Origin: Tamarix chinensis
Lineage: Eukaryota > Streptophyta > Magnoliopsida > Caryophyllales > Tamaricaceae
Direction of reading: 5' to 3'
Assembly: GCA_030549775.1 (NCBI GenBank)
Contig: CM060177.1
Location: 65,104,638 to 65,168,637 of the forward strand
DNA: 64,000 bases
Shown: positions 11,201 to 21,278 of the stretch, piece by piece
Position numbering within the stretch: the first letter of the stretch is position 1
Layout of the letters: each line of letters starts with the position of its first letter
Program-made: the position numbers and the translations under genes
The notes under the pieces: model-generated
Databases searched by the model: none
What the model was told of the DNA's origin: nothing
Seen by the model: the letters and a program-made list of their open reading frames with translations, nothing else

Positions 11201-11985
11201 TAATAAGATTAGGGCTATAAAGGAATGGAATATCCCTAAGAATGTTCATGATGTGAGAAGTTTTTATGGATTAGCTAGTTTTTATAGAAGATTCATTAAG
11301 GATTTTTCTACTATAGCTACACCTATTACTCAACTCATGAAAAGGGGTGAATTTTATTGGGGACAAGAAGCTACTCAAGCCTTTGAAACCCTCAAATATA
11401 AACTTTTTCATGCCCCTATTCTATCCTTACCCACCTTTAACATTCTTTTTGAAGTGACTTGTGATGCTAGTGGAGTTGGAATAGGAGGAGTACTTTCCTA
11501 GGAAAAGAAACCTATAGCATTTTTCTCTGAAAAGTTGAACGGATTCAAACTTAACTATTCAACTTATGATAAGAAATTATTTGCCATCATACGAAGTCTA
11601 GAGACATGGAGTCATTAACTAAGACCAAAACCCTTTGTGTTACATTCGGATCATGAAAGTTTAAAATACTTACATAGTCAAAAGAAAGTTAATCCGAGAC
11701 CTGCAAAATGGGTAAATTTCTTACAATCCTTTGTGTTCTCTGTCAAACATTTAGATGGTAAAGAAAATGTAGTCGCTGATGCTCTTTCTCATAGATCGAC
11801 ATTACTTGTTATGATGGATGCAAAAAACTTAGGTTTTGAAATGATAAAAGACTTATACCCTAAGGATAAAGATTTTGAGCACATGTTTAGTGCATGTAAT
11901 GAAAATGGATACCATGGAAATTATGTCAAACAAGATGGATTTTTATTTAGACTAAATAAACTTTGTATTCCTAGATCTAGTATTT
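11200..11985 (+). pseudogene. pol: Degenerate connection and RNase H of copy A
   Basis: The connection segment (V-R-S-F-Y-G-L, F-Y-R-R-F-I) leads into RNase H. Kept residues are the Asp of V-T-C-D-A-S, the Asp of H-S-D-H-E-S and the Asp of V-V-A-D-A-L-S. The catalytic Glu position (usually Y-x-x-x-E-L/K-E) reads Y-D-K-K-L, so it is lost. Stops lie at about 11499 and 11616. Confidence 0.75.
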
Positions 11986-13268
11986 GAGACTTACTAATCA
12001 AGGAAATACATGAAGGTAGCATTGCGGGACATTTTGATATACATAAAACTATGGAATTGTTAAAAGAAAATTTCTATTGGCCAAGAATGGTTACACATGT
12101 ACAAGCCATGATAAGTAGATGTTCTACGTGTCAAAAAAGTAAAAGTTACTTTCATCAAGGCTTATAAACACCTTTACGCGTTCTTGATAAACCATGGGAA
12201 GGAGTTAGTATGGAATTTATCCTAGGGTTACCAAGAACGCAACGTGGTAAAGATTCTATTCTTGTGGTAGTAGAATAGCTTATTTTTTTCCATGTAATAA
12301 AACCGATGATGCCACGCATGTTTCTGACTTGTATTTTAGAGAGGTTGTTAAACTTCATGGAATACCTAAAAGCATATTTTCTAATTAGGATGTCAAGTGT
12401 ATGAGTTATTTTTGGAAAACTTTATGGCATATGCTTGGTACTAAATTGTTATTTAGCACTTCACATCATCCACAAACTGACGGTCAAACTGAAGTAACTA
12501 ATAGAACTCTTGGTACAGTATTAAGAGCTTTAGTTAACAAAAGTACAAAAGATTGGGATGTTAAGTTAGCTCATGCAGAGTTTGCTTATAATCGTAGTCC
12601 ATCTAGTACTACTCAAACTAGTCCGTTTGAGGTGGTGTATGGTGTGAATCCTCACATGCCTATTAACATGATTCCTTTGAAAAAAGGTGAATTGCAAAAT
12701 TATGAAGCTAAAGATAGAATAAATTTTTTTCAAGAACTTCATGAGAAAATCAAAAAATAACATTGAAAAAGCCAATGCCAAGTATAAAGCTCAAGCAAAT
12801 AAGAATAGAAACTCTTATGTGTTTTCTCCTAGTGACTTAGTTTGGTTACATTTGCATAAAGAAATATTTCCTAATTTACGTAAAAATAAATTAATGCCAA
12901 GAGCTGATGGTCCATTTAAAATACTAAGAAAGTTTGGAGATAATGCTCATGAACTTGAACTTCCAGATTCTTATGGTGGAATTTCAAGAAATTTTAATGT
13001 TGGTAATTTGTCTCCTTATTATTCTAATGAAAATTTGAGGGTAAATTCTTCTCAACTTGGGGAGAATGATGCAGGAGCATCTAATGAATCTAATGATTTT
13101 CATGTTCATCTTAATTCTCAAGGTAAGGAAGAATTAGATTTCTTAATGTTGGAGCCTATCATGTTAAATATTTTTGATAATTTGTATATGCTTGGTATTG
13201 AAAAACATTCAAGTTGTTCTTGTAGGTATGTCACATATTTTCAAGAAAAATATGTTAATACAATTTAA
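11986..13268 (+). pseudogene. pol: Degenerate integrase of copy A, reading into the 3' LTR
   Basis: The zinc-binding part shows an H...C-x-x-C pattern ending C-S-T-C-Q-K. The core reads S-M-E-F-I-L-G-L-P (first catalytic Asp replaced by Glu), then G-K-D-S-I-L-V-V-V, then P-Q-T-D-G-Q-T-E-V with the catalytic Glu kept. Frameshifts occur near 12285 and 12760. The C-terminal part ends N-F-N-V-G-N-L-S-P-Y-Y and R-V-N-S-S-Q and runs on without stop through the polypurine tract into the LTR to a stop at 13266-13268. No canonical chromodomain is seen. In CRM-clade elements the tail instead carries a CR motif. Confidence 0.75.
13057..13066 (+). other. Polypurine tract of copy A
   Basis: TTGGGGAGAA directly precedes the TG of the 3' LTR and would prime plus-strand DNA synthesis. 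Confidence 0.75.
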
Positions 13269-13364
13269 TGTGTACAATTATTCAAAGCATGCTTAGTTTC
13301 ATGAGTGACATCTTCAACACATCAATCTTCTATCCAACCTTCCTCTACTTTGATAAACACATCA
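13067..13364 (+). repeat. 3' LTR of copy A, internally deleted
   Basis: It starts TGATGCAGGAGCATC and ends AAACACATCA. After about 225 bp it jumps (near 13292) to sequence matching the last 75 bp of the 5' LTR, so about 560 bp including the TATA box is missing. The deletion must postdate insertion. Confidence 0.8.
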
Positions 13365-13759
13365 ATAATGTTGGCCCTCTTGGAGGTTGATTTTCAATTG
13401 ATGACTCGGACAAAGACCTCATTTTCCTGGTAAAGTTGCTCTAGTAATTTGAAAAGATAAGGATTCATCCCTGTGAACCAATGTTCAATGCAAAAATACA
13501 TTAAGATAAATTTTGGGACAAGGACATTGTCTTAGAATTATAATGGCTAGGATTCAGTTAACATAAGTTCTTCTTGCATTCACGTAAAAACAAATCGGAT
13601 AAATTGGTTATTATTTTTTCTATATTTTAAAATGTCACATCAAATTTTCCATTTATAATTTTTATTAATATGGAAAGACAATACTAAACAAATATTTAGA
13701 GTAGCATCTAATTTTCTGAACAAATACTTCAGACAATTATTATTAACAAGCGTGCATAC
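13365..13759. other. Unique DNA between two retrotransposons
   Basis: No complete gene is seen. On the minus strand a short open stretch near 13370-13450 (around M-N-P-Y-L-F-K-L-L-E-Q) follows an acceptor-like CACAG, but is not recognised. Confidence 0.4.
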
Positions 13760-13850
13760 CAAGTACGGTCCCTTGAGTACCTCTATAGTAGGGACTTGTC
13801 GACCTACCAAACCTCTCTTGTCTAGTTGCACCAACAACATCAATATTCAT
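13760..13850 (-). pseudogene. Rab-GTPase-like exon remnant
   Basis: A minus-strand block of 91 bp reads around A-T-R-Q-E-R-F then S-P-Y-Y-R-G-T-Q-G. This resembles the switch II segment of Rab small GTPases, where D-T-A-G-Q-E-R-F is followed by S-x-Y-Y-R-G-A-Q-G, most like the RabC/Rab18 type. It is flanked by an acceptor-like TTCTAGTGTAG and a donor GTATGC. The catalytic A-G-Q is altered to T-R-Q, and no other Rab exon (P-loop, N-K-x-D) is found nearby, so this is a relic or captured fragment. Confidence 0.55.
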
Positions 13851-14035
13851 CTACACTAGAATGAAAAACCAAATAAAAAGACAAAAATGAAAAGAAAGAA
13901 AAAGGATAGCACAAGCATGGGTAGGTGAAAGTGCAACAACCCAAACCTAAACAAGCATCTAAAAGGCTAGTCATTCACACACTCTTCAAATACAATTTCA
14001 TTATTAGCAAATAAAAGATTAATACTAAATGAACA

Positions 14036-14602
14036 TGATACAGGAGCATCCATTGAACACAATGATTATCATATTCATTCTAATACTCAAGGTAAGGAAG
14101 ATGATTTAGCTTTCTTAATGTTGGAGCCTATCATGTTAAATATTCTTGATAATTCTCATATGCTTGACATTGAAAGCCATTCAAGTTATTCTTATAGGTA
14201 TGTTACATATTTTTAAGAATATGATGTTCATACACATTGATGTGTACAAATATTCCAAGGCATGCAAGGCTATGACATATATGGGATGATACATTACAAT
14301 AAGAGATAAAGTGATGGTAGTCATTATTTGTATAAGCTTGTTGTAAACCTTAACCCTAAGTATATTTTATGTAAGTTAGGGTATGACTATAATTTCATTT
14401 ATGTATCTTAGTCTATTGTATAGCTTTGTAATATTAATCCTTAGTATCATTTAACCAATGATATTATGCTATAGATTAAGGTTAATATGGGCTTAATTCA
14501 ACCATGATTAATGGGCTGGATTAAGGAAGAAAACTCGGCTGGTTTAAGCTAGTCACCACCGAGCTTCCTTCTCCTATATATACCTCCTTGTGCGCATGAA
14601 TT
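14036..14602 (+). repeat. 5' LTR of copy B, first part
   Basis: It starts TGATACAGGAGCATC and is nearly colinear with the 3' LTR at 23743. It carries TATATATA at 14575-14582. It is cut at GAATT (14598-14602), the target site of the Reina insertion. Confidence 0.85.
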
Positions 14603-15019
14603 TGTTACTACTAGTGATATGCACACACTCCCCAACAAAGATAATGAATATTCAAAAAAATATTTTTATATATTAGGGCAGAAATTACAGTGCTCAGCCA
14701 AGGTTTTGAGGACCTTGGAACCTCCCTCCTTTCTCTTGTTTTTCCTCCCCCTCTGCTCAGCTCCTGAACCCCTACAAAAAGACCGACTCTCTAACCAAAA
14801 GGAAAAGAGTAACACTCTAAATGATGCTAGAAAATCCTAATAGACTCTATGACTCAGAAAAATGGAATAACTGAATTTAAGACAGAAAAAGAATAAAGAA
14901 ACAAATAAACAAATTGGTTCATAATTCATCTCAGCCTTGGCCTCTCTTCCCCGCTCACCTCTACCTCTACCCCAACATCTTCCTCCTCCTCGCATAAGTA
15001 AACTTAACCAATGGTTTCA
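14603..15019 (-). repeat. 3' LTR of the Reina-type element
   Basis: 417 bp, homologous to 19528-19947. Shared landmarks are AGTGATATGCACACACTC at the left and AAGTAAACTTAA at the right. Confidence 0.9.
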
Positions 15020-15034
15020 TTAATCCCCCCAAAA
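15020..15034 (-). other. Polypurine tract of the Reina-type element
   Basis: On the minus strand CTTTTGGGGGGATTAA directly precedes the TG of the 3' LTR. Confidence 0.8.
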
Positions 15035-15140
15035 GTTTCACCTTGTCCTCAAGGTGAAAGTCAGGAAATTGGGCATTCATGACCTCAAAACTTTCCGAAG
15101 AAGCTTCGAAATCTGGAAGTCCCTGCCAACTAATGAGTAC
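15024..15140 (-). pseudogene. pol: Chromodomain at the integrase C-terminus (Reina-type)
   Basis: The minus strand reads E-V-L-I-S-W-Q-G-L-P then F-E-A-S-S-E-S-F and ends Q-F-P-D-F-H-L-E-D-K-V. This is the chromodomain seen in plant chromoviruses (W-x-G-L-P, the E-A-x-W-E segment, F-P-x-F-x-L-E-D-K-V). It is thought to direct integration toward marked heterochromatin by binding histone tails. A TAG stop lies just upstream of the Glu, where Gln is likely ancestral, and the usual Thr-Trp-Glu is Ser-Ser-Glu. The domain ends at the polypurine tract. Confidence 0.75.
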
Positions 15141-16552
15141 TTCTAACTACCCCTTGGCATTATAATTCCTCATTGAGGGCTATTGGGAATGGATGAGGCT
15201 GCTGACCTTTCCCAAGAGTAGGCTTCAACATAGAAATGTGAAACACTGGATGTAAAGAAGTGGTTGTTGGCAACTGCAGCCGATATGCCACTTGCCCTAC
15301 CTTAGCCATAACCTGATAAGGTCCGAAATAATGGGGTGATAACTTCTCATTGAGGCATTTAGCTAAGGACCTATGACGATAAGGTCGTAGCTTGACATAA
15401 ACCTAGTTACCAATGTCCAGAAACACCTCCCTTCGCTTCTGATCTGTAGAATTTTTCATGCGATGTTGCGCCCGTCCCAACTGTTGTTTGAGCTCTTCCA
15501 GTATTAAATCTCTCGCTTGGAGCTCCTCATCCACAGCTACAAGATTGGTTGTGCCCCATTCATACCTCACCAAGGTTGGTGGGTCTCTCCCATATAATAC
15601 ATTGAAAGGAGTCGTATGTATCGAAGAGTGGTATGAAGTGTTATACTAGTACTCAGCCCAAGCTAGCCAATTAGCCTAGCACTTTGGTTTGTCCCTAATA
15701 AAATAGTGCAAGTAAGTCTTAAGGCTTCTATTGACCACCTCTGACTGCCCGTTTGATTGGGGGTGATAGGCGGTACTATAATTCAAAGAAGTCCCCTACA
15801 GCTTAAACAATTCACTCCATAAGGTACTAAGGAATACCTTGTCCCGATCAATCATAATGGAATGAGGAATACGATGGAGATGGACTACCACTTTCACAAA
15901 CATGGTAGCTACCCCTTGCAGTGAAAGGATGTTTTAGGGGAATAAAATGGCTATATTTGTTAAGTCTATCTACCACCACCAAAACGCACTCGTACTCATG
16001 GGAACGAGCTAGGGCTTCAATGAATTCCATTGTTATGTCCTCCTAGACTTTGGCCGGAATAAGCAAGGGCTGGAGGAGACTGGTTGGGGACAGATTCACA
16101 GACTTAATTTGTTGGCAAACGGAGCACTCTGCTACAAACTTCTACACTTTCTCTCTCATTTTTGGCCAGCACACTTCCTAAACTAACCTTTTATAAGTTT
16201 TCAGCACTCCAGCATGGCCACCCATCGCCCCACCATGAAATTCTTTCAAAAACAGTGGTATAAGGGTGGAATTCTTGGGTAACACTAACCGCCCTTTGTA
16301 AAACAGGTTTCCTTGGACCAAGTGATACCCCTCCTTACCTTGTGAAGTTAACCATAGTTCCTGTTTGATGAGACCCAGCATCTGATCTTGGTCCACTTCC
16401 TGTTGAAGGATCGCCCAATCCTTTATCCACGTAGCTGACATGGTGAGTAAAAGAGGGCCTCCGGTTAGTCGGGAAAGGGCGCCAGCTGCCTTATTTTCAC
16501 ACCCTGTCATATACTCAACATCAAAGTTGTAACTCCATAATTTGGAACCCAT
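15141..16552 (-). pseudogene. pol: Degenerate integrase of the Reina-type element
   Basis: 16178-16552 holds the end of RNase H (N-K-A-A-G-A-L-S-R-L) and the zinc-binding start of integrase. 15848-16030 holds the core piece [14 protein letters not shown], characteristic of Reina-type elements. Nearer the end are L-S-P-H-Y-F-G-P-Y and L-H-P-V-F-H-I-S-M-L-K, the usual integrase C-terminus before the chromodomain. TAG stops are frequent. Confidence 0.75.
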
Positions 16553-17000
16553 TTCTATTGTCCCTCTGGAATTACGCGTTGTTCAAGTAAAAATTTCAAA
16601 CTTTTCTAGTCTGTTCTTACAGTGAACTATTGCCCTAGTAGGTAGTGGCACCATTTCTGAACTACCAAAACCATTGCCATCAGCTCCCTTTCGTAAATAG
16701 ATTTTTATCGAGCTTGTTACCTAAGGACTTGACTGTAAAATGCTATGGGCCTGTGATCTTGCATCAAAACAGCGCCACCCCAACCCTAGATGCATCCGTC
16801 TCCACCATGAAGGGCTTGCTAAAATTAGGGAGAGCTAAAACCGACACCGATATCATGGCCTATTTTAGAGTTTCAAATGCCTGCTGTGCCTCCGAGGACC
16901 ACTTGAAACTATCTTTTTTCAGCTGATCTATTAATGGGGTTGCAATCTACCCTTAGTTGAGAACGAATTTCCGGTAGTAACCTATGAGGCCCAATAATCC
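16553..17000 (-). pseudogene. pol: Degenerate RNase H of the Reina-type element
   Basis: On the minus strand V-E-T-D-A-S, Y-E-R-E-L-M-A and R-T-D-Q-K-S-L-K are recognisable, carrying the catalytic Asp, Glu and Asp. Frameshifts and stops interrupt the segment. Confidence 0.65.
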
Positions 17001-17990
17001 CCTCAGTTCTCGAACATTCCTAGGAACCGACCACTCCTTTATTGCTTGCAACTTCAAAGGCTCCGCTGCCACTCCCTGGGCAGAAATGATATGTCCCAAA
17101 TACTCTAGTTCTCCCTACCCAAACACATTTTTTTCATTAATAAAAAGGAAGTGTCTCCTCAACTCCTCGAAAACCAGCCGTAGGTGCCCCAAATGATCCT
17201 CCATCGATCAGCTGTATATCAAAATGTCATCAAAGAATACTAATACGAACTTGCGTAAATAAGGTTGGAACACCCTATTCATCAAGGCTTGAAAAGTGGC
17301 TGGGGCGTTAGTTAGGCCAAAGGGAATTACGAGAAATTCGTAATGTCCTTTGTGGGTCCGAAATGCTGTTTTAGGGATGTCTTTGGGTCTGACCCTTATT
17401 TGGTGGTATCCCGACTTCAGGTCTAACTTCAAAAAAATAGCAGCTCCATGTAATTCGTCCAGCAGCTCATCAATTATAGGGATGAGAAATTTATCAGCCA
17501 CCGTCACCCAATTTAGAGCCTTGTAATCCACGCAAAAATGCCACCCTCAATCCTTCTTTCGTACCAACAAGACCAGGCTTGAAAATGGGCTGCGACTTGG
17601 TCTAATTATTCCAGCTGCCAGCATCTCTCGAACTAGCTTTCTATCTCATTCTTTTGGAAGTGTGGGTATTTATAGGGCCTCACATTAACTAGAGTGGTAC
17701 CTGGCTTTAACTCAATCTGATGGTCCAGTTCCCGGGGAGGTAGCAGTCCCTGCGGAGGCTGGAGTACATCCGCAAATTGCTGGATTACTTCTGTGATGGC
17801 CCATACACTATCGGGGCTGGTCGAGCATACTCCCTTGTCACCCCCCAAAGCATTGCATTCTAGCAGCACTGCCTGGTCCCCTTTCTTCACCATTTTAATT
17901 AGCGATCGTAAGGACGTTTGCGAATGGCATAAGCTTGATTCATTGGGGTTTGTCCCAACATGAACTTCATTTCTAGCTTCCTCCAATTGA
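17000..17990 (-). pseudogene. pol: Degenerate reverse transcriptase of the Reina-type element
   Basis: 17208-17531 reads [28 protein letters not shown] and F-F-D-D-I-L-I-Y-S, with both catalytic Asp present. 17633-17986 is the stretch leading in from protease, ending H-F-Q-K-N-E-I-E. Stops separate the pieces. Confidence 0.85.
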
Positions 17991-18192
17991 TGTGTGTCAG
18001 CCCCAATTTTTCTAGCCGTTGCATTCCAAGAATAAGGTCTTCACTGCCCGGCTCCAAGGAAAGGAAATCCTCAATTACTTCAATCCCCTATATCGACACC
18101 TGAATTCCTCTACATATGCCTTCGATCGTGACTGAATTTCCCATTCCTATTAACACTCTATAAGCATCCATCGAGGCTATTGGTATCTGCAA

Positions 18193-18402
18193 CTATTTTA
18201 TCATCTTGAGAGCAATAAAGTTGTGGGTTGCTCCACAATCAATGAGAACAACCACCGGCGCACTGCCTATCTCCCCGCGCGGCTTCATGGTGCTCGGAGC
18301 GGTGATTCCCACAACAGAGTTCATGGATAACTCCACCATTCCATCCACTGCCGCTTCTTCCTCCTTCTCGGTTAGCACGGGTTCTTCCTCCTCTTCGTCC
18401 AT
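18193..18402 (-). pseudogene. pol: Protease region of the Reina-type element
   Basis: The minus-strand frame reads V-L-I-D-C-G-A-T-H-N-F-I. The family motif is D-S-G-A-T-H-N-F-I; the catalytic Asp is present and Ser is changed to Cys. An acidic Glu-rich stretch precedes it, a usual linker between gag and protease in this group. Confidence 0.75.
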
Positions 18403-18419
18403 CTCCTGTGAATGAGTTC

Positions 18420-19496
18420 CTTCTACTAACAGTACCTACAACCTTCGATTTCTACACACATGTCCCAGACTGAACTTCTCTCCACATTTGAAACACACCC
18501 CTTTGTCCCTCCTTCTTTGGAGCTCGTCATCGGTCAGTCACAATCCCCCGGCAAGTCTGCTGCTGGATCCCGTGTCTCCCTTAGTTGGCAGTGCAGGTGC
18601 GGTCGACCAACTGAGGGGTGGCCCGTTGGGAATTCTGGAAGGATTCCTTATGCTGTTCGACGGGTAAACAGCTCCACCCCCTCCACTTGGACCTCCAGAC
18701 TTGACCCATGTCCCAATAGTACTGACCCATCCAGCTTGCACAACCTTATTTCTATCCTCAACCATCCTAGCTGCATCCATAATATCCACCATCCGTTAGG
18801 CCTCATTATCCTTACCTCTGCTCTAATATGAGGCTTCAGCCCGTTAAGGAAAGTGCTCTCTAGCACCTCCCCAGACAGTCGTCCCTACAACGGAGAAGCC
18901 AGAATTTCGAATTGCTCCAGAAATTCCTCCACTATTGTTTCCTGCTTATTTGCTAGAAACTTCTCGCAAATTGATCCTTCATGGCGCGAGCAGAAGTGAA
19001 GCAGATAGGCCTCCTTGAAACTCTGTCATTTTTTTAAGCCCTTGCAGTCTTCGGTGTAATGGAACCAGGCTAGGGCCCTTCCCTCCATTGCTAATGCCAC
19101 AGCCTCCAACTTCTCCCTCTTCGTTAGCTGATTCATTCCAAAGTATCTCTCAACCCTGAAGATCCACCCATCCGGATCAGTTCCATCGAATACAGGAAGA
19201 TCAAGTTGCCGAAAGGATCAGGTCTCACTTCTTCCTTTCAATTCGGTCTTGATAACACTCGAGGGTACTGGTGTTGCCTCCCTCTCTTGCTACTCTCCAG
19301 TCTCCTAGTTCGAGGAGCTAGGCCTATTAATACTAGCTAATATTGCCAATTGCTCGGCCATTTCCTACATCACCCTCTCTATGGAGCCCATACGATCTTC
19401 CATTGCCGGTATCCTCTGAATCTCACCTCTACTCTTCAAGACTTCCTCCTATAGTGATAACAATCTCTCCTCTGTTTGTTCATTTTTCTTGGCCAT
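18420..19496 (-). pseudogene. gag: Degenerate gag of the Reina-type element
   Basis: It starts at the minus-strand ATG at 19496 (M-A-K-K-N-E-Q) just inside the primer site. The capsid part includes F-L-N-G-L-K-P near 18850. The knuckle near 18450-18500 reads C-F-K-C-G-E-K-F-S-L-G-H-V-C. Early TAG stops (for example in L-S-L-stop-E-E near 19450 and V-M-stop-E-M near 19365) lie where CAG is plausible. Confidence 0.7.
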
Positions 19497-19515
19497 TATC
19501 CTTAGAATCACACTA

Positions 19516-19526
19516 CTCTGATACCA
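19516..19526 (-). other. tRNA-Met primer-binding site of the Reina-type element
   Basis: The minus strand reads TGGTATCAGAG one base inside the 5' LTR, an exact match to the first 11 bases of the plant initiator-Met primer site. Confidence 0.9.
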
Positions 19527-19527
19527 C

Positions 19528-19947
19528 TGTTACGACAAGTGATATGCACACACTCCCTAGCAAAGATAATGAATATTCTAAAAAATATTTTTATATATCA
19601 GGGCAGAAATTACAGTGCTCAACCAAGGTTTCGAGGACCTTGGAACCTCCCTCCTTTCTCTGGTTTTTCCTCCCCCTCTGTTCATCTCCTGAACCCCTAT
19701 AAAAAGCCAGACTCTCTAACCAAAAGGAAAATCGTAACACTCTAAATGACACCAGCAAATCCTAACAGACTCTATGACTCAACAAAAAGGAATAAATGAA
19801 TTTAAGACAGAAAAAGAATAAAGAAAAAAAATAAATAAATCAGTCCATAATTCGTCTCAGCCTTGGCCCCTCTTCCCTGCTCACCTCCACCTCTACCCCA
19901 ACCTCTTCCTCCTCCTCACATAAGTAAACTTAAGCAATAGTTTATCA
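19528..19947 (-). repeat. 5' LTR of the Reina-type element
   Basis: 420 bp, matching 14603-15019 with scattered differences. In element orientation it starts TGATAAACTATTGC and ends GTAACA. Confidence 0.9.
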
Positions 19948-19952
19948 GAATT

Positions 19953-20252
19953 GTATGCAGAATATTGAATGAGAATTTTAATCAAACATTAAGAAAGAGA
20001 GCTAAAGTATAATCCTCCCTTTTGGGTCTACATTGAGCAAGGAAAATCTGAGATTAATCCTTCCTCAATACTATCTTCAAGTTGACACATTTGAACACCT
20101 TCAAATCTGCTGAAACACCTTCATCTTGTAACATCAAGTTCTTCGTCTATAATCCACCAAATCACTTCATTATTTTTACATTAGATCATGGGTGCAGCTT
20201 CTACTACAAATTTTGATCTAACCTTCCATTACTTTGATAAAAAAACACATCA
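19953..20252 (+). repeat. 5' LTR of copy B, second part
   Basis: It continues the LTR interrupted at 14602 and matches 24306-24591. It ends ACACATCA. Confidence 0.85.
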
Positions 20253-20256
20253 ATTT

Positions 20257-20268
20257 TGGTATCAAAGC
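20257..20268 (+). other. tRNA-Met primer-binding site of copy B
   Basis: TGGTATCAAAGC differs at one position from TGGTATCAGAGC and lies 4 bp past the LTR. Confidence 0.85.
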
Positions 20269-21278
20269 TTCATTTGTGTGAAGCTGATACAACTAGTGAT
20301 TTTTTTCCAACTTGAAATTATGTTGTGTTCTTTCACCAAGAACTCCACGGATACTCCACCATTTATTTTAATTATTTATTCTTGATGAAATTCTTTAAAT
20401 ATTCTTGAAGTTCTTGCTCAAATTTTTTACAATCTTGCAAGGATCTTGTTGCATTTTCCCTAAACTTTCCACATAAAATACCAATAGGGTTTGAATGTCG
20501 AGCAACACCTATTTGGTTTGTCTATTTGCAACGATCATGTGTGCCTCTCCAGCACTTGATTTATATTGTATTCTACTCTCTATTAGTTTTTTATAAAGTT
20601 TATAACAATCCCTTTAAAGTTCTCTTTGTGCAAGCAAGAAGAAAAGCTTCTAAGTGTTCGACATCCCTAGATAATTCTCAATCGCCTGAAATAGACCTAG
20701 AACTTGCAGACCCAATATTCGATTAATTTATCATCAATTTTTCTCAATAAATTATTAAATCATCTACCTCTAGATCGCCTCTACATTTCTTATGAAGACT
20801 TCAACACAAATCTCCCACTAGAAGACAAGTTTTTGTTGAAAATACAGCCTGAGATTGACCTAGGACTTGCAAGCCCAATATTCGATTCATTTATCATCAA
20901 TTTCTCTCAAAACATTAGTCCATCATATACCTATGGATCTCCTCTACATTTTCTATGAAGACTTCAACACAAAAATCCCACTATAAGACAAGCGTTTATT
21001 GACAACACAGAAACATATTCTATGATTTTATGTGAATCATTTTCACACCTATTATTACTAATCTTTCATTATTTATGTGTACCTGCGTGCAGTGCCTAAT
21101 ATTGGGGATTAAAGATATCATTTTTTCCTAGATAAAGACTAAAGGTAGTGTTTGATAATTTTTTTAGAATTATAAATTGGTTTGTGCTTTGTTTGGTTGT
21201 AGGCAAAACAAATCCAGCACCTACATTTGTGGAGGATATATTGTGTGCATCAAGAAGGGTTTTGTGTCAACCTTCACC
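20269..21278 (+). other. Untranslated leader of copy B
   Basis: Non-coding. It contains a duplicated stretch: a segment with TATTCGATTCATTTATCATC and then CCTCTACATTT...TATGAAGACTTCAACACAAA occurs twice (about 20700-20820 and 20870-20985). AAGGTAGTG at about 21142 and a T-rich tract ending TTGTAGG at 21200 repeat the possible leader intron of copy A. Confidence 0.5.

Larger units (their letters stand above)
7077..13364 (+). mobile_element. CRM/Galadriel-type Ty3-gypsy chromovirus, copy A
   Basis: A full-length but decayed LTR retrotransposon. It has a 5' LTR (7077-7936), tRNA-Met primer site, gag with zinc knuckle, protease, RT, RNase H, integrase, polypurine tract and a shortened 3' LTR (13067-13364). 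Flanks ATAGT (7072-7076) and ATAAT (13365-13369) agree at 4 of 5 bases and are probably the target duplication. The domain order (integrase after RNase H) is Ty3-gypsy. RT motifs around R-M-C-I-D-S and L-R-S-G-Y-H-Q plus integrase G-K-D-S-I-L-V-V-V are typical of the CRM/Galadriel branch of chromoviruses. The coding region has many stops and frameshifts. Relatives in this window are copies B (14036-24591) and C (54428-57359). Confidence 0.85.
14603..19947 (-). mobile_element. Reina-type chromovirus, complete with LTRs, degenerate coding region
   Basis: A 5345-bp element on the minus strand. Its LTRs lie at 19528-19947 (5') and 14603-15019 (3'), each TG...CA in element orientation. The target duplication GAATT (14598-14602 and 19948-19952) is perfect, and the unoccupied site is visible in the sister LTR near 24305. 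A tRNA-Met primer site, polypurine tract, gag knuckle, protease, RT, RNase H, integrase and a C-terminal chromodomain are all recognisable. The RT block (I-P-K-T-A-F-R-T-H then Y-E-F-L-V) and the knuckle form C-F-K-C-G-E-K are typical of Reina/Tekay chromoviruses. Many TAG stops interrupt it. The LTRs differ at several percent of positions by eye, so it is not recent. Confidence 0.9.
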
